DNA of 41,509 bases, taken from positions 1-41,509 of the forward strand of contig JAGBBE010000076.1 of the NCBI GenBank assembly GCA_017938645.1, read 5' to 3'. Shown here one piece after another: positions 1 to 8,545 of the stretch. Below the pieces are notes generated by a model that saw only the letters and a program-made list of their open reading frames with translations, made no database searches and was not told the DNA's origin. This stretch comes from Clostridia bacterium (GTDB lineage Bacteria; Bacillota_A; Clostridia; Christensenellales; Aristaeellaceae). The position numbers and the translations under genes were made by a program. Position 1 is the first letter of the stretch, and every line of letters begins with the position of its first letter.

Positions 1-2
1 CC

Positions 3-1232
3 TTTACCTACGGTGATACCAACTGGAAGGACAAGCTGACTGCGTTCAACGGCCAGACCATCACCTACGACGAGATCGGCAATCCTACCAACGACGGCAC
101 CTGGAACTACACCTGGATTGGTGGCCGTCAGATGCGCGCCATGTACAAGGGTGAGTTTGGTGAACAGGGTTACGATGAGATCACCTTCGAGTACAACGAA
201 AACGGTCTGCGCACCAAGAAGACCCGCATGTACTACGATGACGCTACGGGCGACATTGGCTACAAGGCGACCAACTACACCCTGCACGGCAAGAACATTG
301 TACATATGTCCGATGGCAGCAACAACCTGCACTTCTTCTACGATGCGCAGAACAAGCCTGCTGTGGTAATCTTCAATGGTACTGCCTACGCCTACCTGTA
401 CAACCTGCAGGGCGACGTCATCGGTCTGGTTGACAGCAACGGCACCAAAATGGTATCTTATACTTACGATGCTTGGGGCAAGCCGATTAGCAAGACTGGT
501 ACCCTTGCCAGCACGCTGGGCACGATCCAGCCCTTTAGGTATCGCGGGTATGTATATGACGAGGAGACTGGGCTGTATTATCTTAACAATCGATACTATT
601 GTGCAAGAATGTGTCGTTTTGTTAATACTGATAAGTATGTAGCTACTGATTATAGTCCACTTTGTGGAAACCCATTCATTTATTGCAGAAACAATCCCAG
701 CATGTTCTCTGATCCTTCTGGCGAGCTCTTTTTATCTGCTCTAATCTTTATTGGCGTAAGTGCTTTGGTTGGTGCAGGTACAGGAGCATATATCGCAGCA
801 TGCGATGGAGGAGACACCGGTGATATCATTGAAGGTGCAATTGAGGGAATGCTTACTGGTGCAGCAGCAGCAGCGATTGGATACTTTGCTCCGGCAGTTA
901 TGATCGGTGGTTTGAAGATATCCAGCACTATTGTTGCTGCTGGTGGTGGCTTTTTGGCTGGTGGCCTTATTGACGTGGGTGTTCAAGTTGGTGCTCACTA
1001 TATCGAACAAGGCACTGTAAACGACTTTGAACTTGATGTTGATCGCATGTTTGAAACAGCAACAACCACGGCTATTGGTGCAGCAGTACCGACTTTAGAA
1101 GGCACAAAAGAATCGACTGTTACGGCAATCGGCAGTACTATCGTTGCCGCAGAAGCGTCGGTTCTTGTGTCAACGGGTGTGATTATCCGACATCAACTCA
1201 AGAAGTACAAGATGATTATGATGGAGGAATAA
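3..1232 (+). CDS. RHS/YD-repeat protein, C-terminal part (5' end outside window)
   Basis: The reading frame is open from the window edge, so only the last 409 residues are visible. YD-type repeats are seen (ITYDEIGNPTND, FEYNENGLR, YTYDAWGKP). The RHS-core closing block follows from about 531 (PFRYRGYVYDEETGLYYL, then RYYCARMCRFVNTD and DPSG). In RHS proteins the repeats form a shell around a variable C-terminal effector. Here the tail after DPSG (723-1229, about 169 residues) is rich in Gly and Ala with long hydrophobic runs (GAGTGAYIAA, GMLTGAAAAAIGYF) and ends in a basic stretch (RHQLKKYK). I recognise no nuclease or deaminase motif. Base use changes near 540 from GC-rich to AT-rich, so the core end and tail look separately acquired. 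An effector acting on membranes is inference only. The next gene begins 3 bases after the stop. Confidence 0.85.
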   Translation, partial: FTYGDTNWKDKLTAFNGQTITYDEIGNPTNDGTWNYTWIGGRQMRAMYKGEFGEQGYDEITFEYNENGLRTKKTRMYYDDATGDIGYKATNYTLHGKNIVHMSDGSNNLHFFYDAQNKPAVVIFNGTAYAYLYNLQGDVIGLVDSNGTKMVSYTYDAWGKPISKTGTLASTLGTIQPFRYRGYVYDEETGLYYLNNRYYCARMCRFVNTDKYVATDYSPLCGNPFIYCRNNPSMFSDPSGELFLSALIFIGVSALVGAGTGAYIAACDGGDTGDIIEGAIEGMLTGAAAAAIGYFAPAVMIGGLKISSTIVAAGGGFLAGGLIDVGVQVGAHYIEQGTVNDFELDVDRMFETATTTAIGAAVPTLEGTKESTVTAIGSTIVAAEASVLVSTGVIIRHQLKKYKMIMMEE

Positions 1233-1235
1233 ATA

Positions 1236-1781
1236 GTGAATGGACCGGAACATATGATTGCTGAACCAGTCAAAGAGCATCGTTTTTTTCCGTATGCGCA
1301 GTATTGGGTCTTGATTATTCTTGCTTTTTGCATTATGCTGGTAGCTGCCATTGCGTTTTTTGCAGTTGCTGTACTATCTCAAAAGCTTCTTTTTTTCTTT
1401 AGCACCATGCTTCTTGGGTTCATTATACATTGGCTGCTAATGTGGACAAGTGTATGTGTGACTTTTTGTGCAAATGGGATAAAGCGAGATAGTTACTTAA
1501 GGAAGCAGAGCGTTTTTACTTCTTGGAATGATATACACTTTGTTTACCTTATCGGAGATCATAAAGCCAATCTATATGTTCTGTTATCATCGCATTCGCT
1601 TGACTCTTCAGGCATAAAATCCACATGGGGAAAAGCGCTCGTGATGAAGTCGTTTTTTCAAATGGAGGATATTTGTTTCCGTATTAGTAGAATCGAGTAT
1701 GAGCAACTCATTGAGCACATATGCAGTAGTCCTGCTTCTAGCACTATTGTCATTTGCAATGATATTTTGCATATTCCATAA
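1236..1781 (+). CDS. Small membrane protein, candidate immunity partner of the RHS tail
   Basis: The GTG start is preceded by ATGGAGG inside the end of the RHS gene, so the two are translationally linked. The 181-residue product has two adjacent hydrophobic helices (about residues 22-45 and 52-74, WVLIILAFCIMLVAAIAFF and FFFSTMLLGFIIHWLLMW). A soluble C-terminal half follows, of a type seen in small bacterial PH-like membrane proteins (YLRKQSVFTSWNDIHFVYLIG). The gene is AT-rich like the RHS tail and unlike the pst operon downstream. An immunity role is inferred from position, composition and membrane topology. I do not recognise the family. A plain hypothetical membrane protein is the alternative. 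Confidence 0.7.
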   Translation: MNGPEHMIAEPVKEHRFFPYAQYWVLIILAFCIMLVAAIAFFAVAVLSQKLLFFFSTMLLGFIIHWLLMWTSVCVTFCANGIKRDSYLRKQSVFTSWNDIHFVYLIGDHKANLYVLLSSHSLDSSGIKSTWGKALVMKSFFQMEDICFRISRIEYEQLIEHICSSPASSTIVICNDILHIP

Positions 1782-1794
1782 TCGATCATTTCCA

Positions 1795-1818
1795 GCGGAG
1801 CTTCTTTCGAAGCTCCGC
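1795..1818 (+). terminator. Perfect 10-bp hairpin after the RHS/immunity pair
   Basis: GCGGAGCTTC, loop TTTC, GAAGCTCCGC lies 14 bases after the stop at 1781. There is no clear U-tract, so it may be a weak terminator or an mRNA 3'-end stabiliser. Confidence 0.5.
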
Positions 1819-1914
1819 CTTACTATGGAAGACTGGATTAACTCACGTGATACTGCAAACGAGAACCCGCATCCTTATACAATTCTTTTGATGTCTTTGG
1901 AAAAATAAAAAATT

Positions 1915-1976
1915 GAGGAGGTATAGTGATGAAGTCTGCGCTACTCTGCCTGATACGAATCGTGCAACGGCTGTAG
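1915..1976 (+). other. Strong ribosome site with a 15-codon ORF, possible gene remnant
   Basis: GAGGAGGT at 1915-1922 is well spaced from ATG at 1929, but the frame stops after 15 codons (MKSALLCLIRIVQRL). A ribosome site this good without a gene suggests the 5' stub of a deleted gene, or a leader peptide. The region to 2120 shows nothing else that I can support. Confidence 0.2.
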
Positions 1977-2120
1977 TATAGCAAAATACGCGGGAGGTTT
2001 CAACAGCAAAACCGCAACTAAGAAAATTCTAATCCTATGTTCGCATCCTTGCGCAGTTGGTTCCGTTTTTGTTTTACATACTTTTGATCTTTCCGGTATT
2101 CGTTCATAACATGCCTGCCT

Positions 2121-2151
2121 TATCATGCCAATCGTACCGGGAACGGTACGA
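2121..2151 (+). promoter_or_regulatory. Probable pst promoter -10 and 5' leader hairpin
   Basis: TATCAT at 2121-2126 resembles a -10 with no good -35, as expected for an activator-dependent Pho promoter. A perfect 8-bp hairpin (TCGTACCG, loop GGAA, CGGTACGA, 2132-2151) would sit at the very 5' end of the mRNA. TTTACA and TTGATC with 11-base spacing at about 2075-2091 vaguely resemble PhoP half-sites. Confidence 0.35.
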
Positions 2152-2175
2152 ACCACAGAAAGGAAGGTAATCATT

Positions 2176-3024
2176 ATGAAGAAGATCATTTCCATGCTCT
2201 TGTCCCTGATCCTGATGACCACCGCCGCTTTTGCCGCGGCGGAGGAAATCAACGTCATCTCCCGCGAGGATGGCTCCGGTACCCGCGGCGCGTTCATCGA
2301 GCTGTTCGGCATCGAGCAGAAGAACGAGGAAGGCGTGAAGATCGACCACACCACCGAGGACTGTGACATCACCAACTCCACCTCCGTCATGATGACCAGC
2401 GTGGCCGGCAACGACAACGCCATCGGCTACATCAGTCTGGGCTCACTCAATGAAACCGTGAAGGCGGTCCAGATTGACGGCGCAGAAGCCACTGTGGAAA
2501 ACATCAAGACCGGAGCTTACAAGGTATCCCGCCCATTCAACATCGCCACCAAAGCCGAGGTGAGCGAAGCCGCGGCGGACTTCATCGCCTTTATCCTCAG
2601 CGCTGAGGGACAGGCTGTGATTGAAGAAAACGGCTACATCGCCGTCAGTGCGGAAGCCGCTGCGTTTGAAGGCGGAAAGGCAAGCGGCAAGATCGTGATC
2701 TCCGGCTCCTCCTCCGTGACCCCGGTGATGGAAAAGCTGAAGGAAGCCTATGAAGCCATCAACGCTCATGTGGAAATCGAACTGCAGCAGACCGATTCCA
2801 CCTCCGGCATGACCGCTGCCCTGGACGGCGTGTGTGACATCGGCATGGCTTCCCGCGAACTCAAGGAAAGCGAGCTGGAAGCCGGTCTGGTTCCCCAGGT
2901 GATCGCGCTGGACGGCATTGCCGTCATCGTCAGCCCTGACAATCCTGTTGAAACGCTGACCACCGAGCAGGTGCGCGGCATCTACATGGGTGAAATCACC
3001 GACTGGAGCGAAGTGAATGAATAA
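2176..3024 (+). CDS. pstS: Phosphate ABC transporter substrate-binding protein with swapped halves
   Basis: Start chosen at ATG 2176 after AGGAAGG; it gives 282 residues beginning with a signal peptide (MKKIISMLLSLILM, cleavage likely near AFA-AAEE). There is no lipobox Cys. The product binds phosphate outside the membrane for PstCA. The order of blocks is unusual. INVISREDGSGTRGAF, normally in the middle of PstS, comes directly after the signal. It is followed by NAIGYISLGS, SRPFN and a helix ending GQAVIEENGY. Only then comes the canonical N-terminal half (SGSSSVTPVMEKL, DSTSGMTAA, DIGMASRELK, ALDGIAVIV, GEITDWSEV), with which the protein ends. So the whole fold is present but circularly permuted. 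The stop overlaps pstC by 8 bases. Confidence 0.93.
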   Translation: MKKIISMLLSLILMTTAAFAAAEEINVISREDGSGTRGAFIELFGIEQKNEEGVKIDHTTEDCDITNSTSVMMTSVAGNDNAIGYISLGSLNETVKAVQIDGAEATVENIKTGAYKVSRPFNIATKAEVSEAAADFIAFILSAEGQAVIEENGYIAVSAEAAAFEGGKASGKIVISGSSSVTPVMEKLKEAYEAINAHVEIELQQTDSTSGMTAALDGVCDIGMASRELKESELEAGLVPQVIALDGIAVIVSPDNPVETLTTEQVRGIYMGEITDWSEVNE

Positions 3025-3931
3025 GGTGCATCGCCACCGGGCCGAGGGCTTCCTCGGCCTCTTTGGGCAAAAAACAAAAGGAAGGTCCAACAGGCTCCGC
3101 GAAGGCGCAGCCAGATGCCTGTTTACCTTCACCGCCCTTGTTTCGATTCTGGCAGTGGCGCTAATCTGCGTGTTCCTGTTTGCAAACGGCATTCCCGGCA
3201 TGATCAAAATAGGCGTGTGGGATTTCCTTTCAGGGGAGAAATGGAAGCCCGGTCAGGAGATATTTGGCGTCCTGCCCTTTATCCTGGGCTCTGTGTATGT
3301 CACGGCAGGCGCGCTGATTGTGGGCGTTCCTGCCGGACTGATGACGGCTGTTTTCCTGTCGCGGTTTGCTTCCGACAAAGCCGCGAAAGTCCTGTGCCCC
3401 GCCGTGCAGCTGCTGGCCGGGATTCCGTCCGTGGTGTATGGCTTCTTTGGGCTGGTGGTCATGGTGCCGCTGGTGCGCGATCTGTTTGGCGGCACGGGTT
3501 CTTCCCTGCTGACTGCCAGCGTGCTGCTGGGCATGATGATCTTGCCCACCATGATCACCGTGGCGGAGTCCGCCCTGAACGCTGTTCCCGCCGCCTATTA
3601 TGAAGGAGCGCTGGCGCTGGGCGCAACCCATGAGCGCAGCGTGTTCCATGTGGTATTGCCCGCCGCCAGATCCGGCGTGATGGCGGGAATCATCCTCGGT
3701 ATTGGCCGCGCCATCGGCGAAGCCACCGCCGTGATGATGGTCGCCGGCAACCGCACCACCATGCCCAAAGGGCTGCTCAAGGGCGTGCGCACCCTGACCA
3801 GCAACATCGTCATGGAAATGGGCTATGCCACCGATTTGCACCGGGAGGCGCTCATCGCTACGGCCGTGGTGCTGTTTGTGTTCATTCTGCTGATCAACAT
3901 GCTGACCAGCATCCTCAGGAGGAAAAGCTGA
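3017..3931 (+). CDS. pstC: Phosphate ABC transporter permease PstC
   Basis: 304-residue inner-membrane permease. After a basic N-terminus (about 35 residues) there is a first helix ([20 protein letters not shown]), then five more helices. The EAA-type loop that docks the ATPase is visible ([22 protein letters not shown]), followed by [19 protein letters not shown], which is typical of PstC. It pairs with PstA to form the channel fed by PstS. The start overlaps the end of pstS and the stop codon TGA overlaps the pstA start (TGATG), so the operon is translationally coupled. Confidence 0.95.
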   Translation: MNKVHRHRAEGFLGLFGQKTKGRSNRLREGAARCLFTFTALVSILAVALICVFLFANGIPGMIKIGVWDFLSGEKWKPGQEIFGVLPFILGSVYVTAGALIVGVPAGLMTAVFLSRFASDKAAKVLCPAVQLLAGIPSVVYGFFGLVVMVPLVRDLFGGTGSSLLTASVLLGMMILPTMITVAESALNAVPAAYYEGALALGATHERSVFHVVLPAARSGVMAGIILGIGRAIGEATAVMMVAGNRTTMPKGLLKGVRTLTSNIVMEMGYATDLHREALIATAVVLFVFILLINMLTSILRRKS

Positions 3932-4755
3932 TGGCCAAGCTGCAGGCAAGACTCTACCGCATGGCGGTGTATGCAGGCACGGCGTTTTCCATCGGCGTGC
4001 TGGCGCTGATCGTGGGCTACATCCTCATCAAGGGCGTACCCAACCTGACCCCGGAGCTGTTTGCGTGGGAATACAACTCCACCAACGTCTCCATGACGCC
4101 CGCCATCCTCAATACGCTGCTGATGACCCTTCTTTCCCTGCTGGTATGCGTGCCGCTGGGCATTGGCGCTGCGATCTGGCTGACGGAATACGCCAGGCGC
4201 GGCAGCAGGCTGGTGAAGCTGGTGCGCATGACGGCGGAAACCCTTTCAGGAATTCCCTCCATCATCTACGGCCTGTTTGGTTCCCTGTGCTTTGTGGTGC
4301 AGCTGAAGCTGGGGCTTTCGCTCCTCTCCGGCGCGCTGACGCTTTCCATCATGGTGCTGCCCACCATCATGCGCACCACGGAGGAAGCGCTGCTGGCAGT
4401 GCCGGACAGCTACCGGGAAGGCTGCTTCGGGCTGGGCGCAGGGCGGCTGCGCACCACCTTTCGCGTGGTGCTGCCCGCTGCCGTTCCCGGCATCCTGAGC
4501 GGCGTGATTCTCGCCATCGGGCGCATTGTGGGCGAAACGGCAGCCTTAATCTACACCGCAGGCACGGTGGCGAAGGTTCCCTCTTCCCTGCTGGATTCCA
4601 CCCGAACGCTGGCGGTGCACATGTACACCATTTCCACGGAAGGGCTCTATCTGAATCAGAGCTATGCCACGGCGGTGGTGCTGCTGATGCTGGTGCTGGT
4701 CATCAACAGCCTGTCCGCCCTCATCGCCAAACGAATCGGAGGAAAACGCACATGA
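3931..4755 (+). CDS. pstA: Phosphate ABC transporter permease PstA
   Basis: 274-residue partner of PstC. It has an N-terminal helix, an extracytoplasmic loop with [11 protein letters not shown], five further helices, and the conserved [15 protein letters not shown] and [25 protein letters not shown] blocks. The second is the EAA loop contacting PstB. It ends in a final helix ([19 protein letters not shown]). The start shares bases with the pstC stop; the stop shares ATGA with the pstB start. Length and motifs fit the family with no sign of damage. Confidence 0.95.
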   Translation: MAKLQARLYRMAVYAGTAFSIGVLALIVGYILIKGVPNLTPELFAWEYNSTNVSMTPAILNTLLMTLLSLLVCVPLGIGAAIWLTEYARRGSRLVKLVRMTAETLSGIPSIIYGLFGSLCFVVQLKLGLSLLSGALTLSIMVLPTIMRTTEEALLAVPDSYREGCFGLGAGRLRTTFRVVLPAAVPGILSGVILAIGRIVGETAALIYTAGTVAKVPSSLLDSTRTLAVHMYTISTEGLYLNQSYATAVVLLMLVLVINSLSALIAKRIGGKRT

Positions 4756-5501
4756 GTAAAATTCAGGTTCAGGATTTGAATCTGTATTACGGCAGCTTTC
4801 AGGCTTTGAAGGGCGTGAATCTTGCCATTGAGGAACATGAAATTACCGCCTTCATCGGCCCCAGCGGCTGCGGCAAATCGACCCTCCTGAAAACCCTCAA
4901 CCGCATGAACGATCTGGTGGAGGGCTGTCGGATGGAGGGCCATGTGCTGCTGGACGGCGTGGACGTGTACCGCAGCATGGAGCCTGCCATGCTGCGCAAG
5001 CGGGTGGGCATGGTGTTTCAAAAGCCCAATCCATTCCCTATGAGCATCTACGACAATGTCGCCTTTGGCCCCCGCACCCATGGGATTCATTCCAAGGCAC
5101 GGTTGGATGACATCATCGAACGCAGCCTGCGCAGCGCCGCCATCTGGGACGAGGTCAAAGACCGGCTGAAGAAGGATGCGCTGGGCCTGTCCGGCGGTCA
5201 GCAGCAGCGGCTGTGCATCGCCCGTGCGCTTGCCGTGGAGCCAGAAGTCCTCCTGATGGATGAGCCCACCTCTGCGCTTGATCCCATTTCCACCAGCAAA
5301 ATCGAGGATCTGGCGTTGCAGCTCAAAGAACAATACACCATTGTGATGGTCACCCACAACATGCAGCAGGCGGCGCGCATCTCTGACCGGACGGCCTTTT
5401 TCCTGCTGGGCGAGATGATCGAGTATGATGAAACCGCGAAAATCTTCTCCATGCCCGCTGACAAACGGACGGAAGACTATATCACAGGGAGGTTCGGCTG
5501 A
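4752..5501 (+). CDS. pstB: Phosphate ABC transporter ATP-binding protein PstB
   Basis: 249-residue cytoplasmic ATPase that powers PstCA. Walker A is GPSGCGKST at residues 36-44. The Q-loop is in [16 protein letters not shown], the signature is LSGGQQQR, Walker B is [13 protein letters not shown], and the switch His is in VTHNMQQA. The KPNPFP stretch and the RMNDL segment after Walker A are specific to PstB. The start chosen is ATG 4752, overlapping the pstA stop. The longer frame to the left is an overlap artefact inside pstA. Confidence 0.96.
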   Translation: MSKIQVQDLNLYYGSFQALKGVNLAIEEHEITAFIGPSGCGKSTLLKTLNRMNDLVEGCRMEGHVLLDGVDVYRSMEPAMLRKRVGMVFQKPNPFPMSIYDNVAFGPRTHGIHSKARLDDIIERSLRSAAIWDEVKDRLKKDALGLSGGQQQRLCIARALAVEPEVLLMDEPTSALDPISTSKIEDLALQLKEQYTIVMVTHNMQQAARISDRTAFFLLGEMIEYDETAKIFSMPADKRTEDYITGRFG

Positions 5502-6157
5502 TGAGAAACCGCTTTGATGAACAGCTGCAGACGCTCAACCACGAGCTGCTCCGGATGGGCACGCTGATTGAAAGCGCCATCCAGAGCGCTACTGCCGCGC
5601 TGGCCACGCAGGACGCGGAAGCAGCCAGACGTGCCATCGCCGCCGACAGGGAGGTGGATCAGGCGGAACGGGATATTGAAGCGCTTTGCTTGAAGCTGCT
5701 TTTGCATCAGCAGCCCGTGGCAAGGGACTTGCGTTTCATCTCCGCTGCGCTTAAAATGATCACGGACATGGAGCGCATCGGCGATCAGGCCAGCGACATT
5801 TCCGAAATTGTGATCTACCTGTCCGGGGAGCCTTGCCGCAGGCAGCTGGATCACCTGCCCCAGATGGCGGAAAACGCCATCCGCATGGTGACCGGCGCGC
5901 TGGACGCCTACGTCCGCAAGGATCTGACGCTGGCGCAGGAAGTCATGGCCATGGACGACGCCATCGACGAGCTGTTTGTTGCCGTCAAGAACGAGCTGAT
6001 CGAACTCATTCGCAGCCATTCGGAGGCCGGCTCCCAGGCCATGGATCTGTTGATGATCGCCAAGTATTATGAGCGCATCGGCGACCATGCCCAGAACATT
6101 GCCGAGTGGGTGGAATACGCGCTCACAGGCAGGCATAAAGGAGTATTCCTCACATGA
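5501..6157 (+). CDS. phoU: Phosphate signalling protein PhoU
   Basis: 218 residues in two PhoU repeats of helical bundle. Each carries the metal-binding type signature (DMERIGDQASDI near residue 88, and YYERIGDHAQNIAEW near residue 190). PhoU links the state of the Pst transporter to PhoR and restrains PhoR when phosphate is plentiful. GGGAGG lies upstream and the start overlaps the pstB stop. The stop overlaps the start of the response regulator gene. Its place between pstB and phoPR is the classic arrangement. Confidence 0.95.
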   Translation: MRNRFDEQLQTLNHELLRMGTLIESAIQSATAALATQDAEAARRAIAADREVDQAERDIEALCLKLLLHQQPVARDLRFISAALKMITDMERIGDQASDISEIVIYLSGEPCRRQLDHLPQMAENAIRMVTGALDAYVRKDLTLAQEVMAMDDAIDELFVAVKNELIELIRSHSEAGSQAMDLLMIAKYYERIGDHAQNIAEWVEYALTGRHKGVFLT

Positions 6158-6831
6158 TCTACTATGTGGAAGATGATGATAACATCCGCGAGCTGGTGGT
6201 CTACACCCTCACCCAGATGAACCTGCCCTGCAAAGGCTTTGCCGATGGCGATGCCTTTCGTGCGGCCATTGCTTCTGAGCTTCCCGATCTGGTGCTGCTG
6301 GATATCATGCTGCCAGGCGAGGACGGTCTGTCGCTGCTGAGGTGGCTGCGCAGGCATGCGCCGACCGCGGAGGTGCCCGTTATCATGCTGACGGCCAAAG
6401 GCACCGAAATGGACAAGGTCCAGGGGCTGGACTACGGCGCGGACGATTATCTCGCCAAGCCCTTCGGCATGGCGGAGCTGGTGGCGCGCATCCGGGCGAG
6501 GCTGCGCCGCATTCCCGCCAAAGAGACCCCGGAGGCACTGCACTGCGGCCGCCTGAGCATGAACCGCCGCGCCCATCAGGTATGGATCGATGGCGCAGAG
6601 ATTGCGCTGACCTTCAAGGAATACGAGCTGCTTGCGCTGCTGATGGAGAACCGCGGCGCAGTCTTTACCCGGGAGCAGCTGCTCGACCGCGTATGGGACA
6701 TGGGCTACGCCGGAGGCACCCGCACGGTGGACGTGCATATCCAGACGCTGCGCGCCAAGCTGGGCGATTGCGGCGCCATGATAGAAACGGTGCGCGGCGT
6801 GGGCTATCGCTTGGGAGGTGCTGTCCAGTGA
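6154..6831 (+). CDS. phoP: Phosphate regulon response regulator (OmpR/PhoB family)
   Basis: 225 residues. The receiver domain spans about 1-118, with acidic cluster EDDD at 6-9, phospho-acceptor Asp50 in LLLDIMLPG, and Lys in LAKPFG. A winged-helix DNA-binding domain follows at about 125-222 (LTFKEYELLALLMENRGAVFTREQLL, RTVDVHIQTLRAKL). Phosphorylated by the adjacent PhoR, it should activate pst transcription. The ribosome site is AAAGGAG inside the end of phoU. The gene overlaps phoU by 4 bases and phoR by 4 bases. Confidence 0.93.
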   Translation: MIYYVEDDDNIRELVVYTLTQMNLPCKGFADGDAFRAAIASELPDLVLLDIMLPGEDGLSLLRWLRRHAPTAEVPVIMLTAKGTEMDKVQGLDYGADDYLAKPFGMAELVARIRARLRRIPAKETPEALHCGRLSMNRRAHQVWIDGAEIALTFKEYELLALLMENRGAVFTREQLLDRVWDMGYAGGTRTVDVHIQTLRAKLGDCGAMIETVRGVGYRLGGAVQ

Positions 6832-8486
6832 GCCGGAAAATCTTCCGCAGCATTCTGTTGACGGCCGTGCTGGCGCTGCTGCTTGCTTCCCTGCTGCTGG
6901 TAGGCACGCTGTACCGGGTCTACGAAAACCGCATCACCCAAGAGCTGCGTACCGAGGCGGACTACATCGTGCGCGCCCTGAATGCGCTGGAGGACAGTAC
7001 GGCGTATTTGGACGGGCTGTCCTCCGCCAACCGCATCACCCTGATCGCACCGGATGGCGCTGTGCTCTATGACAGCGCCGCCGATGAAGCAGGCATGGAC
7101 AGCCATGCCCAGCGTCCGGAGGTGCAGTCCGCCCTTGTCACCGGCATGGGGGAAAGCACCCGCTATTCCGACACGCTCTCCGAGGTGACGCTCTACCATG
7201 CCCAGCGGACGGAGCGCGGGCATGTGCTGCGTCTGGCCAGCACCCGCTCCTCCGTGCTGGGCGTGTTCATCGCCATTGTCCCCGAAATACTTCTCATGCT
7301 GCTGGCCGTGGTTCTCCTCTCGCTGGTGATTGCCCGCAAAGCAGCGGAGAAGATCGTGCGGCCCATCAATGGCCTGAATCTGGATGTGCCGCTGACAAAC
7401 GAAGCCTATGACGAACTGGCTCCTCTGCTGACCCGCATGGACAGGCAGCACAGACAGATCCGCGACCAGCTCAGTGATCTTTCCCGCGCCCATGCCGACC
7501 TGAATGCCATTATGCAAAGCATGCAGGAGGGGCTGGTGCTGCTGGATGGGGAGAGCCGGATTCTTTCCTTGAACGAGAGCGCCGCCCGCATTTTCGGCGT
7601 TCAGGATCAGCTGCCGCCCGAAGCGGACTTTCTGAGCATCTGCCGGGATGCTTCCGTGATGGAGAACCTTCACGCCGCCCGGCAGGGGCAAAGCAGCGAC
7701 ATGACTCTGATGCGTGAGGACAGAACCTACCGCATCTTTACCAGCCCAGTTCTTCGTGATGGAAAGGTGCGGGGCGTGGTGTTGCTTGCGCTGGACGTCT
7801 CTGCCGAATACGCGGCCGAGGCCAGCCGCCGCGAGTTTACCGCCAATGTATCCCACGAGCTGAAGACGCCGCTTACCTCCATCTCCGGCTATGCGGAGAT
7901 CATTGAGAGCGGCATTGCTCAAGCGGAGGATGTGCCGGCGTTCGCCGGAAAAATCCGCTCCGAGGCCAAGCGGCTGGTCGCGCTGGTCAACGACATTCTG
8001 GAGCTTTCCATACTGGATGAGAAGCAGACGCTGGGGGCCAGGGAGCCCGTTGCCCTGCTGCCGCTGCTGCGCGACCTGACGGAAAGCTTCCAGCCAATTG
8101 CCCGGGAGAAGAAAGTCATCCTGACGCTGGAGGGCTGCGAAGCGACGGTAACGGGCTATCCGGCGCTTTTGAGAGAACTGTTCCACAACCTGATCGACAA
8201 TGCCATCAAGTACACGCCGATAGAAGGCCGAGTGTCCATCAGGCTGACCCAACGGGAGGGCAGCACGGTCTGCACCGTATCCGACACAGGCATCGGCATT
8301 CCCGAGGAGCATCAGCCCCATGTGTTTGAACGCTTCTACCGGGTGGACAAAAGCCACTCCCGGCAGACGGGCGGAACGGGTCTGGGCTTGGCGATTGTCA
8401 AGCATGTAGCGCAGGTGCACCATGCCGCGATCCATCTGCAAAGCGCAGAAAACAAGGGGACAACGTTTGAAATCGTGTTTCAATGA
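6828..8486 (+). CDS. phoR: Phosphate sensor histidine kinase PhoR
   Basis: The start chosen is GTG 6828, overlapping the regulator stop after GGGAGG; 552 residues. TM1 is at about residues 8-28 and an extracytoplasmic sensor region extends to about 145. TM2 follows (IVPEILLMLLAVVLLSLVIA), then a linker of HAMP type and a PAS domain (LNAIMQSMQEGLVLLDGESRI). HisKA has the H-box VSHELKTPLTSISGY. The ATPase domain has the N-box LFHNLIDNAIKYT, G1 DTGIGIP, F-box FERFYRVD and G2 GTGLGLAIV. It phosphorylates the neighbouring regulator. Last gene of the operon; a terminator follows. Confidence 0.94.
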   Translation: MSRKIFRSILLTAVLALLLASLLLVGTLYRVYENRITQELRTEADYIVRALNALEDSTAYLDGLSSANRITLIAPDGAVLYDSAADEAGMDSHAQRPEVQSALVTGMGESTRYSDTLSEVTLYHAQRTERGHVLRLASTRSSVLGVFIAIVPEILLMLLAVVLLSLVIARKAAEKIVRPINGLNLDVPLTNEAYDELAPLLTRMDRQHRQIRDQLSDLSRAHADLNAIMQSMQEGLVLLDGESRILSLNESAARIFGVQDQLPPEADFLSICRDASVMENLHAARQGQSSDMTLMREDRTYRIFTSPVLRDGKVRGVVLLALDVSAEYAAEASRREFTANVSHELKTPLTSISGYAEIIESGIAQAEDVPAFAGKIRSEAKRLVALVNDILELSILDEKQTLGAREPVALLPLLRDLTESFQPIAREKKVILTLEGCEATVTGYPALLRELFHNLIDNAIKYTPIEGRVSIRLTQREGSTVCTVSDTGIGIPEEHQPHVFERFYRVDKSHSRQTGGTGLGLAIVKHVAQVHHAAIHLQSAENKGTTFEIVFQ

Positions 8487-8503
8487 AATCCTTTTGGCAA
8501 TGC

Positions 8504-8538
8504 AAAAGGGAAGACGTGTGAATGCGTCCTCCCTTTTT
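8504..8538 (+). terminator. Rho-independent terminator of the pst-pho operon
   Basis: AAAAGGGAAGACG pairs with CGTCCTCCCTTTT with one mismatch, then TTTTT. It also faces the convergent gene ending at 8546 and could serve both strands. Confidence 0.8.
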
Positions 8539-8545
8539 CGTGTAT

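Noticed and set aside
1699..1908. 69-codon hydrophobic ORF overlapping the end of the candidate immunity gene
   Set aside because: No ribosome site, and it runs through the 1795-1818 hairpin. The frame of the first gene ends in a plausible helix, so a frameshift is not needed.
1977..2120. PhoP boxes upstream of pstS
   Set aside because: TTTACA and TTGATC at 11-base spacing are suggestive but too degenerate to report as a site of their own.
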